Assembly: GCA_021776735.1 (NCBI GenBank) | Contig: JAJFFH010000062.1 | Coordinates: forward strand, 62,001-126,000 | DNA length: 64,000 bases | DNA from: Planctomycetota bacterium | Lineage (GTDB): Bacteria; Planctomycetota; PLA2 | Direction: 5' to 3' | In this document: positions 1 to 6,966 of the stretch, in pieces | Position numbering within the stretch: position 1 is the stretch's first letter | How the letters are laid out: each line of letters opens with the position of its first letter | Notes under the pieces: generated by a model | What the model saw: the letters and a program-made list of their open reading frames with translations, nothing else | What the model was told of the DNA's origin: nothing | The model's database searches: none | Position numbers and translations under genes: made by a program

Positions 1-1017
1 GGCGACCTCGGCGCCGATCGCGAGTTCGTTCAGGCCCCGCAGCGAGGCGAACCCGGCGGCCGCGGCGCGGTACTTCGCCCGCGCGCCGGAGACATCGCCG
101 TCCGTCAGCTTTTGATCCCCTTCCGCCAGCCTCTCCGTCGCTTCGAGGAACGCGGCTGCGACATCGCCGTTATCCGCCGCCGGAACGACCGACGCGGGCC
201 GTTCGGCGAGGGCGCTTGTCGCTTCGAGCCCGTCTTGCAGCGCTTTTCGGGCACGCTTCCACTCCGCATGCGCCGCCGCAAACTCGCGCGCACCCTCAAG
301 CCGGCGCGCCTCGGTCTCGGCCTGCGCGGCGCGTTGCAGCATGCGTGCGGCAAGCGGGTGCTCGCTGTGCTCGTGGGCCTCGAGCCGGCCGCGCGTGTCG
401 CGCACAGCCGCGCGGGGCGCCACGAGGTCGGCCGCAGCCATCGTGTCCGCGCGATCCGGCGCGCGCTGGTATCGCTGGGTGTAGTACCAGTACCCGCCGC
501 CGGCGAGGGCGAGCAGCAGGAAGACGGCAAGGAGACGCCCGCCGGAGGAACGGGTGGACACAACGGACGGCGCCGGAGGGGGGGGCGGGGGCGGTGCGGC
601 GGCGAGGTCGGCCTCGCCCATGTCGAGATGGCGCGTGATGGTGTCGGCGAGCGTGGTGAGATGCTTCTCGATCGGCGGAGTCATCGCGTCGAGCCAGTGG
701 TGACTCGACAAGAACAGCTCGAGGTCCTTGCTCGGCTCGACGTCCTCGATGCGGACCGGAATGATCAGACGACCGCGGTGGACGGCGCGCTCGATCTCGT
801 TGCGGACGTGAACCGAGTCGTTGGAATGCTCCGACAAGACGACGACCATCACGCGGGCGCCGTCGATGCCGTCGATGATTGCCGCGGACCACGTCTTGCC
901 TGGATCGATGTTGCGCGGGGCGTACCAACAGCGCACACCGCGGCCCTCCAGCGAATGGCAGATGGCGTCGGCGACGTTGCCGTTCGCCTTGGCGTAGGAG
1001 ATAAAGACGTCATGCAC
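1..1017 (-). CDS. TIR-domain membrane protein (C-terminus beyond window)
   Basis: A reading frame runs open from about 1017 to the window edge (339 codons visible), so the C-terminus is missing. The first ~125 residues form a TIR domain: it opens HDVFISYA, continues with a Cys-Trp-Tyr-Ala-Pro box-2-like stretch near residue 30, and has NEIERA near residue 73, whose glutamate is a candidate for the NADase glutamate of bacterial TIR domains. A poly-proline linker (~142-149) leads to one membrane segment (~162-180), then an alanine/glutamate-rich helical region that may be TPR-like. I chose GTG 1017 because the TIR fold starts there with GGAG upstream; GTG 1053 is an in-frame alternative. It follows the zinc-ribbon microprotein gene on the same strand. 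TIR proteins act in NAD+ cleavage or signalling, but the function here is unproven. Confidence 0.8.
   Translation of the reverse strand, partial: MHDVFISYAKANGNVADAICHSLEGRGVRCWYAPRNIDPGKTWSAAIIDGIDGARVMVVVLSEHSNDSVHVRNEIERAVHRGRLIIPVRIEDVEPSKDLELFLSSHHWLDAMTPPIEKHLTTLADTITRHLDMGEADLAAAPPPPPPPAPSVVSTRSSGGRLLAVFLLLALAGGGYWYYTQRYQRAPDRADTMAAADLVAPRAAVRDTRGRLEAHEHSEHPLAARMLQRAAQAETEARRLEGAREFAAAHAEWKRARKALQDGLEATSALAERPASVVPAADNGDVAAAFLEATERLAEGDQKLTDGDVSGARAKYRAAAAGFASLRGLNELAIGAEVA
93..105 (-). repeat. Dispersed 13-mer ACGGACGGCGATG, copy 1 (coding)
   Basis: Exact copy inside the TIR gene, read as Thr-Asp-Gly-Asp-Val. Confidence 0.85.
577..595 (-). repeat. C-rich dispersed motif, strict copy 1
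   Basis: On the minus strand this reads ACCG, five C, G, eight C, T. It encodes the poly-proline linker of the TIR protein. Nearly identical tracts recur at 3045, 10714 and 53611. Confidence 0.6.
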
Positions 1018-1066
1018 GCGGCACGGGCTCCGAGTCCGATCCGTATTATGCACGACTTGGGGCCGG

Positions 1067-1228
1067 CTATCCCACGCGAAACAGCGCCCGAACAGCCCAG
1101 ACCAAGACGACCGTGATCGCGGCCCACAGGACGCACCCGACGACCGGCAGGGTCACCCGGCACTTCGGACAGGTTCTGGTGAGGAGCGGGACCCGGGTCC
1201 AGCATGCCTTGCACGTTCGAATACGCAT
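1067..1228 (-). CDS. Zinc-ribbon/single-span membrane microprotein A
   Basis: This 53-residue protein starts MRIRTCKACW. Two CxxC knuckles (residues 6-9 and about 20-23) form a probable zinc ribbon, followed by one hydrophobic segment (~29-47). I used ATG 1228, preceded by GGTAGGA, rather than the longer open frame to 1339, because this start aligns exactly with its paralogue on the other strand (1371-1526). The stop lies only 14 to 50 bases before the possible starts of the TIR gene, so the two genes are probably cotranscribed. The sequence shows no catalytic residues. A role as a small membrane adaptor or sensor is a guess. Confidence 0.7.
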   Translation of the reverse strand: MRIRTCKACWTRVPLLTRTCPKCRVTLPVVGCVLWAAITVVLVWAVRALFRVG

Positions 1229-1370
1229 TCCTACCGAGTGAATTGCCGCCCGGCCCCAGGTCCGTAAGGTTTCGGGCGAAAACGGCGCGGCGCGTCCGGG
1301 GCACGCAGATGTCACCCCAACGTGACAGGGACGAAACAAGCGGGAATTGGCCGGTACAATGCGCGGCGAA

Positions 1371-1526
1371 ATGGCGATCGGAAAATGTGGCTCGTGCTAC
1401 ACCCGTGTGCCGCTCACGGCCCGTAAATGCCCGAAGTGCGGCCAAGGCATCTCGCATGGCTGGTGCGTCGTCGCTGCGCTCGTGGTCGCCCTGGTTGTGT
1501 GGGCGATGCGGCTGCTTCGCCGGTAG
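1371..1526 (+). CDS. Zinc-ribbon/single-span membrane microprotein B (paralogue of A)
   Basis: This 51-residue protein starts MAIGKCGSCY. Both CxxC pairs sit at the same spacing as in microprotein A, and the two share C-x-x-C-[WY]-T-R-V-P-L and C-P-K-C. A hydrophobic helix (~32-47) ends in Arg-Leu-Leu-Arg-Arg. ATG 1371 is chosen because it aligns with the start of A; ATG 1359 is in frame and would add four residues. It is transcribed away from A across a 142-base spacer, and it ends six bases before the flavodoxin stop on the opposite strand. Conservation of the two cysteine pairs and the membrane helix in a diverged copy is good evidence that both are real genes. Confidence 0.75.
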   Translation: MAIGKCGSCYTRVPLTARKCPKCGQGISHGWCVVAALVVALVVWAMRLLRR

Positions 1527-1532
1527 CAACCG

Positions 1533-2066
1533 TCATCCGACTGCGTCCACGGACAGCGCGGACAGTTCCTCCTTCAGTTGCGTTGCCCACGCCGCGATCC
1601 GATCGTCCGTCAACTCGGGATCGTTGTCGTCGTCGATCGGCAGCCCGATGAACTTGGTGTCGTTCTCGCACAGGGATCGCGACGCCGTGAATTCACATCC
1701 TTCGACCGGCCACGTTCCGAGGAGGTTCGCGCCGGACTCCCCCAGCACCTCCCACAGGATGCCGAACACATCGACGAAGGTGTCCGCGTAGCCGACCGCG
1801 TCACCGCAGCCGAAAAAGGCAACGTACCGGCCGGTCCAATCCAATTCTTCGAGATCCGGCAGCCGATCCGCCCAATCGTATTGCAGCTCCCCGATGTCCC
1901 AGGTGGACGCGCCCAACAAGAGCACGTCGTACTCGTGCATTTGCGCCGCGGACACGTCCACGACGTTGTGGACCGCCACCACCAACCCGCCGAGCTGCTC
2001 GCGCAACGCCTCCGCGGCGCTTTCGGTACTCCCCTGCGTGCTCCCCCAAACGATCGCGATCCGCAT
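1533..2066 (-). CDS. fldA: Flavodoxin
   Basis: A 177-residue flavodoxin, an FMN-binding electron carrier that replaces ferredoxin when iron is scarce. The N-terminus has the strand MRIAIVWGS followed by the phosphate-binding loop T-Q-G-S-T-E (residues ~10-15). The 50s loop G-A-S-T-W-D and the 90s loop G-C-G-D-x-x-G-Y are present, and the length fits the long-chain class. The ATG has a strong GAGGAGG ribosome site four bases upstream. A Fur-type palindrome lies 19 bases upstream of the start and a second Fur-like site about 80 bases upstream, so iron repression is likely. The gene stands alone, convergent with microprotein B. Confidence 0.92.
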   Translation of the reverse strand: MRIAIVWGSTQGSTESAAEALREQLGGLVVAVHNVVDVSAAQMHEYDVLLLGASTWDIGELQYDWADRLPDLEELDWTGRYVAFFGCGDAVGYADTFVDVFGILWEVLGESGANLLGTWPVEGCEFTASRSLCENDTKFIGLPIDDDNDPELTDDRIAAWATQLKEELSALSVDAVG

Positions 2067-2084
2067 GGCGCCTCCTCTACTTAT

Positions 2085-2099
2085 TGAGATTGATTCTCA
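2085..2099 (-). promoter_or_regulatory. Fur box upstream of flavodoxin
   Basis: On the minus strand the site reads TGAGAATCAATCTCA, which matches the 7-1-7 Fur consensus TGATAATNATTATCA at most positions. It lies between a TACTAT/TATTTA-type -10 and the ribosome site, where a bound repressor would block transcription. Confidence 0.75.
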
Positions 2100-2142
2100 T
2101 TCGCATAAATAGTACCGAAGGCTCGCCAGGAAAGCTAGATCT

Positions 2143-2157
2143 TGAGAATCATTCGCA
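2143..2157 (+). promoter_or_regulatory. Second, weaker Fur-like half site
   Basis: TGAGAATCATTCGCA keeps a good left half (TGAGAATCATT) but a poor right half. It lies about 45 bases from the first box, roughly where a -35 region or an upstream operator would fall. Confidence 0.4.
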
Positions 2158-2497
2158 GAATACGCCCTGGTCCGGTCCGACCCGTGGTTCGAACCGCTTG
2201 TGCTGGCCTCCGGAAGGGGATCGATGTCGTCGAGTTGTTGGCCCACCCGTCCGACCAGCGGATACGGTCCCCCTGTGTCAGCGTAGTAGTCGAGCCGGCT
2301 CGGCACCGAGCGCAGCCTGCAGAACAGGTCGGCGACTGCGTGGTTGTCGGGAACGTTCGAGGACCTCGCGAAACTCCGTGTAGCGGGTCTGCAGGGTCCG
2401 CCTCAGACTCGGCTGCGGCACCCGCCCCAACGGGCGCACGATGTCGCGCTCCCAAACCGGGTCCCGAGCAGCTGCCGGCGCATGGCTGGATCCGAAT

Positions 2498-2519
2498 GGG
2501 AGGCGAAAACCCGCCTCCC
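2498..2519 (-). terminator. Hairpin downstream of tRNA-Thr
   Basis: GGGAGGCG and CGCCTCCC form a perfect 8-bp stem around a GGTTTT loop, 18 bases past the tRNA 3' end. No U-run follows, so it may be a weak or factor-assisted terminator or a processing signal. Confidence 0.4.
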
Positions 2520-2537
2520 AAATGTCCTTCCAGCCGG

Positions 2538-2609
2538 AGCCGACGGGGGGATTTGAACCCCCAACCCCTGGTTTACAAAACCAGTGCTCTACCGTTGAGC
2601 TACATCGGC
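2538..2609 (-). tRNA. trnT: tRNA-Thr (anticodon TGT)
   Basis: The 72-base gene folds into a complete cloverleaf. The acceptor GCCGATG pairs with CGTCGGC (one G-U pair). The anticodon stem CTGGT/ACCAG encloses the loop TTTGTAA, giving anticodon TGT for ACA codons. The T arm is GGGGG-TTCAAAT-CCCCC. The discriminator base is T and the 3' CCA is not encoded. Confidence 0.95.
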
Positions 2610-2660
2610 GTCTGGTGCGTTCGGGCGCGTCAACTTTACCGCGTCCCACGCGCGGTTCTA

Positions 2661-3404
2661 CTACCGGCGACCCGGGAATGGGATCGGTCTTGCCGCCCGG
2701 ATCCGTTCGGCTCGTTGGCCGGCCCACTGCTGCGCTTGTTGCTCGATCTCTCTCGCGACCGACTCGTGGTCGTATGTCACCCGGCGGTGCTCCAGCTTCC
2801 ATTCGCCGTCCGTGCGCTCCAGGATCGCGTACGCCGCCCGCGGATCACCATCGAACGGGAATCCCACCGCCCCGATCGACTGCACCCGCTGCGCCCCCAC
2901 CGCGCCCGCACGCACGACGTGAATATGCCCGTACACAATCAGGTCCGCGTGCGCATCCCCAAGCAACCGGCGCGCACCGTCCTCCGGCGTGTGGTCGTCC
3001 CAAATCCCCTCCACGTCCGTCGGCGTCGCGTGCACCAGGAGCGCACCGCCCCCGCCCCCCTCATTCCCATCCCCGGCCTCGATCCGGTGCTCGAACGCGA
3101 GCGACCCAAACCACGCCAGGTTGTCCGGACCGATCTCGTCGCGCGTCCAACCGATCACCTCGGCCGCGGGGTGCTTGCGCGGATCATCCCGCACGTACTG
3201 GTCGGTATTGCCCAGCAGCGCCACCGCGCCCGTCGCAGCCAACTCCTGCAACCGGTCGCAACACTCGCGAGGTCGCGGACCAAAGAGTGCGTAGTCCCCC
3301 ATGAGGATCAGCTGACGGACGGCGATGTCTTCGAGGTCTCTCAGCACCGCGTCCAGCGCGGCGGCGTTCCCGTGTACATCCGCGATCAGGGCCCAACGAT
3401 TCAC
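2661..3404 (-). CDS. Calcineurin-like metallophosphoesterase (paralogue of 37173-37928)
   Basis: A 247-residue protein of the YfcE/MJ0936-like phosphoesterase family, which hydrolyses phosphodiesters with two bound metals. The metal ligands are clear: D-V-H-G-N (residues ~9-13), G-D-Y (~36-38), the G-N-T-D variant of GNHE (~66-69), H-A-T-P (~126) and G-H-I-H (~160). It is homologous to the protein at 37173-37928; there the third motif is the canonical G-N-H-E. The change to GNTD suggests a different substrate or metal preference. The start is GTG. It lies upstream of tRNA-Thr on the same strand with a ~50-base gap. The substrate is unknown. Confidence 0.85.
   Translation of the reverse strand: MNRWALIADVHGNAAALDAVLRDLEDIAVRQLILMGDYALFGPRPRECCDRLQELAATGAVALLGNTDQYVRDDPRKHPAAEVIGWTRDEIGPDNLAWFGSLAFEHRIEAGDGNEGGGGGALLVHATPTDVEGIWDDHTPEDGARRLLGDAHADLIVYGHIHVVRAGAVGAQRVQSIGAVGFPFDGDPRAAYAILERTDGEWKLEHRRVTYDHESVAREIEQQAQQWAGQRAERIRAARPIPFPGRR
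3045..3061 (+). repeat. C-rich dispersed motif, strict copy 2
   Basis: ACCG, five C, G, six C, T. It encodes a glycine run in the phosphoesterase on the opposite strand. Confidence 0.55.
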
Positions 3405-3639
3405 GACGCCAGACTAACCTAATGATCTTTCAGGGGCTGCCTTCCGGTGCCCCAGAGTTCACGCCCGGCCCGGTCCGTGTGCTTCGCGGCAGCCCGTTTT
3501 TGGAGCCGGGCGCCGCGACCTTCATACCCCCAGCGGGCCTCGCCCGGAAACTCGCCCTGGCCGGGCTCCCCCCTTTCCCCGCAACCCCTATCCCCCCTCA
3601 CCGGATACTTCTGCGCTCACTGCCGCCGGTAATGCAATA

Positions 3640-5712
3640 ATGCGGGTCGGGAGGCGGATCCCACAAGTGCAAGGACAGGAGTGGCGCGTCGAGAGCGCAT
3701 CAGGGCCGGTGCCGCAAGGCGCGGACATCCATTGGCGAGTCGAGGGCGACCTCGCGCCGCCCGATGTCGTGCGCCAAGCGCTGTTCTTTGCCGGGCGCGC
3801 GCACGGCATGCGAGCGCGGGCCGTGCGCACCCTCGCCGCCGCCGTGGCCGGGCCGTTCGTGCCGTTGCTCGACGCCGCCAACCCGCGCGCAGGCCGCCGC
3901 CTGATCCACGCGGTTCTTCGCGGTTTTTCGCGCGACCGGCTCGCGTTCCTCGGCGAAGAATACGTCGAGCGGCTGTGGCCGACGCTTCGACCGGCGGCCG
4001 TGGCGCGCCTGCGGCGGGGGCTGGATGCCGGCGACCCGATCGTGCTGACGAGTTCCTGGCTCGAGCATGTCGTGGTCCCGCTCGGGCGACGCCTCGGTGT
4101 GGCGCGGATCGCGTGCAACCGCCTCGAGTTTCGCGACGGGATCGCGACGGGTCGACTTCTTGACCCGGTTGTGGGGGGGCGGGGGCCTGTTCGCTGGCCC
4201 ATCGCCGCCGCAACCCGTCCCACGCGTGCGCGCAGCTCCTGTTCGGACCGCCCCATCGTCGTGTTTCACGACCGGCAGTCCGACGCGCGTCTCTCGGTCC
4301 AGCAAACACTGCGCGGACGCGAGATTCTGCTGCTCGGCGGCACCGGGTTCATCGGCAAGGTGTGGTTGGCCAATCTGCTGCGCGGCGTGCCCGACATCGG
4401 CCGCATCTGGCTGCTCATCCGACCGCGCCACGGTTGTGACGCCGGCGCGCGGCTCGATCAAGTACGAACGTCGCCGGCCCTGCGCGAGGTTGATCCGGAT
4501 CTGTTCGACCAAAAGGTCGCGGTCGTACAAGGCGACCTCGCGCAACCCGGCCTGGCGCTTGAGCCGGCGGTGCGTGAACGCCTGCAATCGGTTGATCTGG
4601 TCGTCAACTCCGCGGGTCTAACGGAGTTCAATCCGGATCTGCGCCTCGCGCTCGCCGTCAACGTCGATGCGGCGCTGCACGTGCTCGACTTTGTGCGCGG
4701 ATGCTCGGGCGCGGCGCTGCTGCACCTGTCCACGTGTTTCGCCGCCGGTCGTCGCAACGGACGCGTCGACGAGACGCTTTCGCCGCGGGAGACGCCGGCA
4801 GACCGGGCGTTCGATCCCGAGCACGAATACGCGGCGCTGCACGAGTTGGCGCGTTCGGTGGACGTGGCGCGCGAAAGGCGTGCGCAGGCCTCGGCGCGCG
4901 CGGCGATCCACGGTTGGCCCAACACGTACACACTGACGAAGGGTCTCGCGGAGGCGCTGCTCGCCACGCGCGGGCACGACCTCCCGATGGCGATCGTGCG
5001 TCCGTCCATCGTCGAGACCTCGACCCAGGAACCGTTCCGCGGTTGGAACGAGGGTGTCAATACGTCCGCGCCGCTCTCGTACCTGCTCGGAACGCCGTTC
5101 CGCCAGCTCCCGACCCGGGAACAAAAGCGGCTCGACGTGATCCCGGTCGATCTCGTTACGCGCGGCATGACGCTCATCGCGGCCGCACTCGTGCGCCGGG
5201 TCCACCACCGCTGCTACCAGCTCGCGACATCCGACAAGAACCCCTGCGACATGCGGCGCTCGATCGAACTGACCGCACTCGCCCACCGCAAGCACTACCG
5301 AAAACAAATCGGGCTCCAGGCGTGGCTGCGCCTCAGCTTCGAGACCGTGCCCGTGTCGCGCCGCCGCTACCGCGCTTTCTCGGCCCCGCGCCAAAAGGCG
5401 CTCGTGCGCGGACTGCGCCGCGTGCTGCCGCTGCGCGTACTCCGCCGCGCCGAGCGCAGCCTCGATCGCGTCGAGAAGCTTATCGAGCTCTACGCGCCGT
5501 TCATCTACGACACCGACCAGTTCTTCACCGCGGACCATGTTCGCCTGCTCAACGCCGCCCTGCCGCCCGAGGAACGCGCGGACTTCGGCTATGACGAGGG
5601 CCGCATCGACTGGTCCGAGTATTGGATCGACATCCACATCCCGGCCCTCCGCCGCTGGGCCTATCCCCTGATCGAGGGCCAGCCGAAAACGGCGGCGCAA
5701 TCGGAGGCCTAG
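3640..5712 (+). CDS. Fatty acyl-CoA/ACP reductase with N-terminal degenerate HAD-like domain
   Basis: A 690-residue fusion protein. Residues ~30-180 resemble the HAD-type (SerB/GPAT-like) domain, including a Leu-Thr-Ser-Ser motif II near 136-139, but the nucleophile motif DxDGT is replaced by R-V-E-G-D, so phosphatase activity is doubtful. Residues ~228-690 form a fatty acyl reductase of the male-sterility/FAR type: Rossmann motif GGTGFIG (233-239), catalytic Y430-TLT-K434, and a FAR C-terminal domain. FARs reduce acyl thioesters to fatty alcohols with NAD(P)H. It is the first gene of the nine-gene lipid cluster, with six bases to the next gene. Residues 180-205 coincide with a G-rich dispersed motif and look unlike the family. 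The exact start is uncertain. Confidence 0.8.
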   Translation: MRVGRRIPQVQGQEWRVESASGPVPQGADIHWRVEGDLAPPDVVRQALFFAGRAHGMRARAVRTLAAAVAGPFVPLLDAANPRAGRRLIHAVLRGFSRDRLAFLGEEYVERLWPTLRPAAVARLRRGLDAGDPIVLTSSWLEHVVVPLGRRLGVARIACNRLEFRDGIATGRLLDPVVGGRGPVRWPIAAATRPTRARSSCSDRPIVVFHDRQSDARLSVQQTLRGREILLLGGTGFIGKVWLANLLRGVPDIGRIWLLIRPRHGCDAGARLDQVRTSPALREVDPDLFDQKVAVVQGDLAQPGLALEPAVRERLQSVDLVVNSAGLTEFNPDLRLALAVNVDAALHVLDFVRGCSGAALLHLSTCFAAGRRNGRVDETLSPRETPADRAFDPEHEYAALHELARSVDVARERRAQASARAAIHGWPNTYTLTKGLAEALLATRGHDLPMAIVRPSIVETSTQEPFRGWNEGVNTSAPLSYLLGTPFRQLPTREQKRLDVIPVDLVTRGMTLIAAALVRRVHHRCYQLATSDKNPCDMRRSIELTALAHRKHYRKQIGLQAWLRLSFETVPVSRRRYRAFSAPRQKALVRGLRRVLPLRVLRRAERSLDRVEKLIELYAPFIYDTDQFFTADHVRLLNAALPPEERADFGYDEGRIDWSEYWIDIHIPALRRWAYPLIEGQPKTAAQSEA
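4173..4185 (-). repeat. C-rich dispersed motif, core copy 3
   Basis: Seven G, C, five G on the plus strand, inside the reductase gene where the HAD homology ends. Confidence 0.55.
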
Positions 5713-5718
5713 CGGAAA

Positions 5719-6966
5719 ATGGCGGTGTTTTTGACGGGCGCGACGGGCTACATCGGCTCGTACCTTCTCGCGGGATTGTTTGACCGCGGCATCGAGCGGG
5801 TCATCGTGCTCGCGCGCGACCCCTCGCCGGAGCGGTTGTGGCGCGCCATGCAGTTGCACTGGGACGAGGCGACTTTTCGCGAGCGCCTCGCGCGGATCGA
5901 ACTGGTCGGCGGCGACTTGACCCGAAGCCGCTTCGGCCTGTCCGCGATCGAACTCGAGGCCATCGCCCGCCGCACAACCTCGGTCCTGCACTGCGCCGCA
6001 TCGCTGAACCGCAAGTCCGAGCGCCAGTGCCTCGCCGTCAACCTGAAGGGCACGCTCGAGGTCGTCCGCTTCGCTCGCACCGTGCCCGAGCTGTCGCGCT
6101 TTTCGTTCGTCAGCACGTCGGCAGTAGCTGGCGAGCGGCAGGACGAGACCGTCGCCGAGGACCGTGCGATCGACTGGGAGCGGCGCGACTACGATCCGTA
6201 CGCGCGCACCAAGAAGTTCTGCGAGCACCTGATCGCGACCGAGCTACCCGACGTGTCACGGCTCGTCTTTCGGCCGAGCGTCGTCCTCGGCGACAGCACG
6301 CGTCCCGAGACCACTCAGTTCGACATGGTGCAGGCCTTCGCCTACTTTGCGCAACGCTGGACGCTGCCGCTGCGCAGGCACCACCGACTCGACATCGTCC
6401 CGGTGGACTACGTGCGCGACGCCATCGTCGCGCTGCACCTGAAAGACGATCCGGCCCATGGGATCTACCACCTCTCCGCCGGAGAAGGTTCCGCGACGTT
6501 TTTGGAAATCGTGAGCAACCTCTCCGAGGCCCAGGGCACCGCACGTCCCTGGTTCTGGCCGTGGCTGAAGGCGCCGTTTACCTGGTACATCCGGCAGCTC
6601 GCCCGGGCACACGGCACCAAGATTGCCCGCTCCGCGGCACGGCTCGAAGTGTTCATGCCGTACCTGACCAACAACACGGTGTTTGACAACACGCGCGTCG
6701 CGGCCGAACTCGGACGGCGTCCGGCGGCGTTCTCCGACTACTCCCATTCCCTGCTGGCGTGGAGCCTCGAGCACGGCTTTCGCCATCCGCATCGGGAGTT
6801 GGGCGGCTCGCCCAGCCAAACGACGGCGACCACGCACGCCGAAAAGGCCGGTCCGCCGGCTGCCCCGGACACGGAATCCGACGCGCCGTCAGGCCCCAAC
6901 ACCGCAACAGATCCCGACGAAAAAGCATCGCCGTCCGTTCCTCCCGACGCGGAGACTTCCCCGTGA
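5719..6966 (+). CDS. Extended SDR / thioester-reductase-like oxidoreductase
   Basis: A 415-residue NAD(P)-dependent reductase of the extended SDR (thioester reductase-like) family. It has GATGYIG at 7-13, an S-T-S catalytic serine region near 132-134, and Y161-ART-K165. The substrate region (~200-345) contains a hydrophobic patch (PWFWPW) that could touch an acyl chain or the membrane. The last ~65 residues are a low-complexity Pro/Ala/Thr/Asp tail, and this tail carries an exact dispersed 13-mer. It probably reduces an acyl thioester, aldehyde or keto intermediate of the same lipid pathway. The stop shares one base with the ATG of the next gene (TGATG). Confidence 0.8.
   Translation: MAVFLTGATGYIGSYLLAGLFDRGIERVIVLARDPSPERLWRAMQLHWDEATFRERLARIELVGGDLTRSRFGLSAIELEAIARRTTSVLHCAASLNRKSERQCLAVNLKGTLEVVRFARTVPELSRFSFVSTSAVAGERQDETVAEDRAIDWERRDYDPYARTKKFCEHLIATELPDVSRLVFRPSVVLGDSTRPETTQFDMVQAFAYFAQRWTLPLRRHHRLDIVPVDYVRDAIVALHLKDDPAHGIYHLSAGEGSATFLEIVSNLSEAQGTARPWFWPWLKAPFTWYIRQLARAHGTKIARSAARLEVFMPYLTNNTVFDNTRVAAELGRRPAAFSDYSHSLLAWSLEHGFRHPHRELGGSPSQTTATTHAEKAGPPAAPDTESDAPSGPNTATDPDEKASPSVPPDAETSP
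6926..6938 (-). repeat. Dispersed 13-mer, copy 2 (coding)
   Basis: Exact copy (CATCGCCGTCCGT on plus) in the disordered tail of the SDR, read there as Ala-Ser-Pro-Ser-Val. Confidence 0.85.

Larger units (their letters stand above)
2097..2537 (-). other. tRNA-flavodoxin gap with a possible frameshifted gene remnant
   Basis: There is no intact gene in this ~440-base stretch. On the minus strand one frame reads plausible protein (RRTLQTRYTEFREVLERS), then a second frame continues with D-N-H-A-V-A-D-L-F-C-R-L and L-D-Y-Y-A-D-T-G-G-P-Y. Removing one C near 2362 would join them into about 110 codons. No start codon or known family is recognisable, so this is only a possible remnant. Confidence 0.25.

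Noticed and set aside
112..1116. Plus-strand frame of 334 codons at the window start
   Set aside because: The minus strand encodes a clear TIR domain that runs off the window edge.
2278..2802. Minus-strand frame spanning tRNA-Thr
   Set aside because: It reads straight through the tRNA gene; at most its part below 2537 could be a remnant.
3405..3639. Short frames between the phosphoesterase and the reductase
   Set aside because: No ribosome site, no homology, biased composition.
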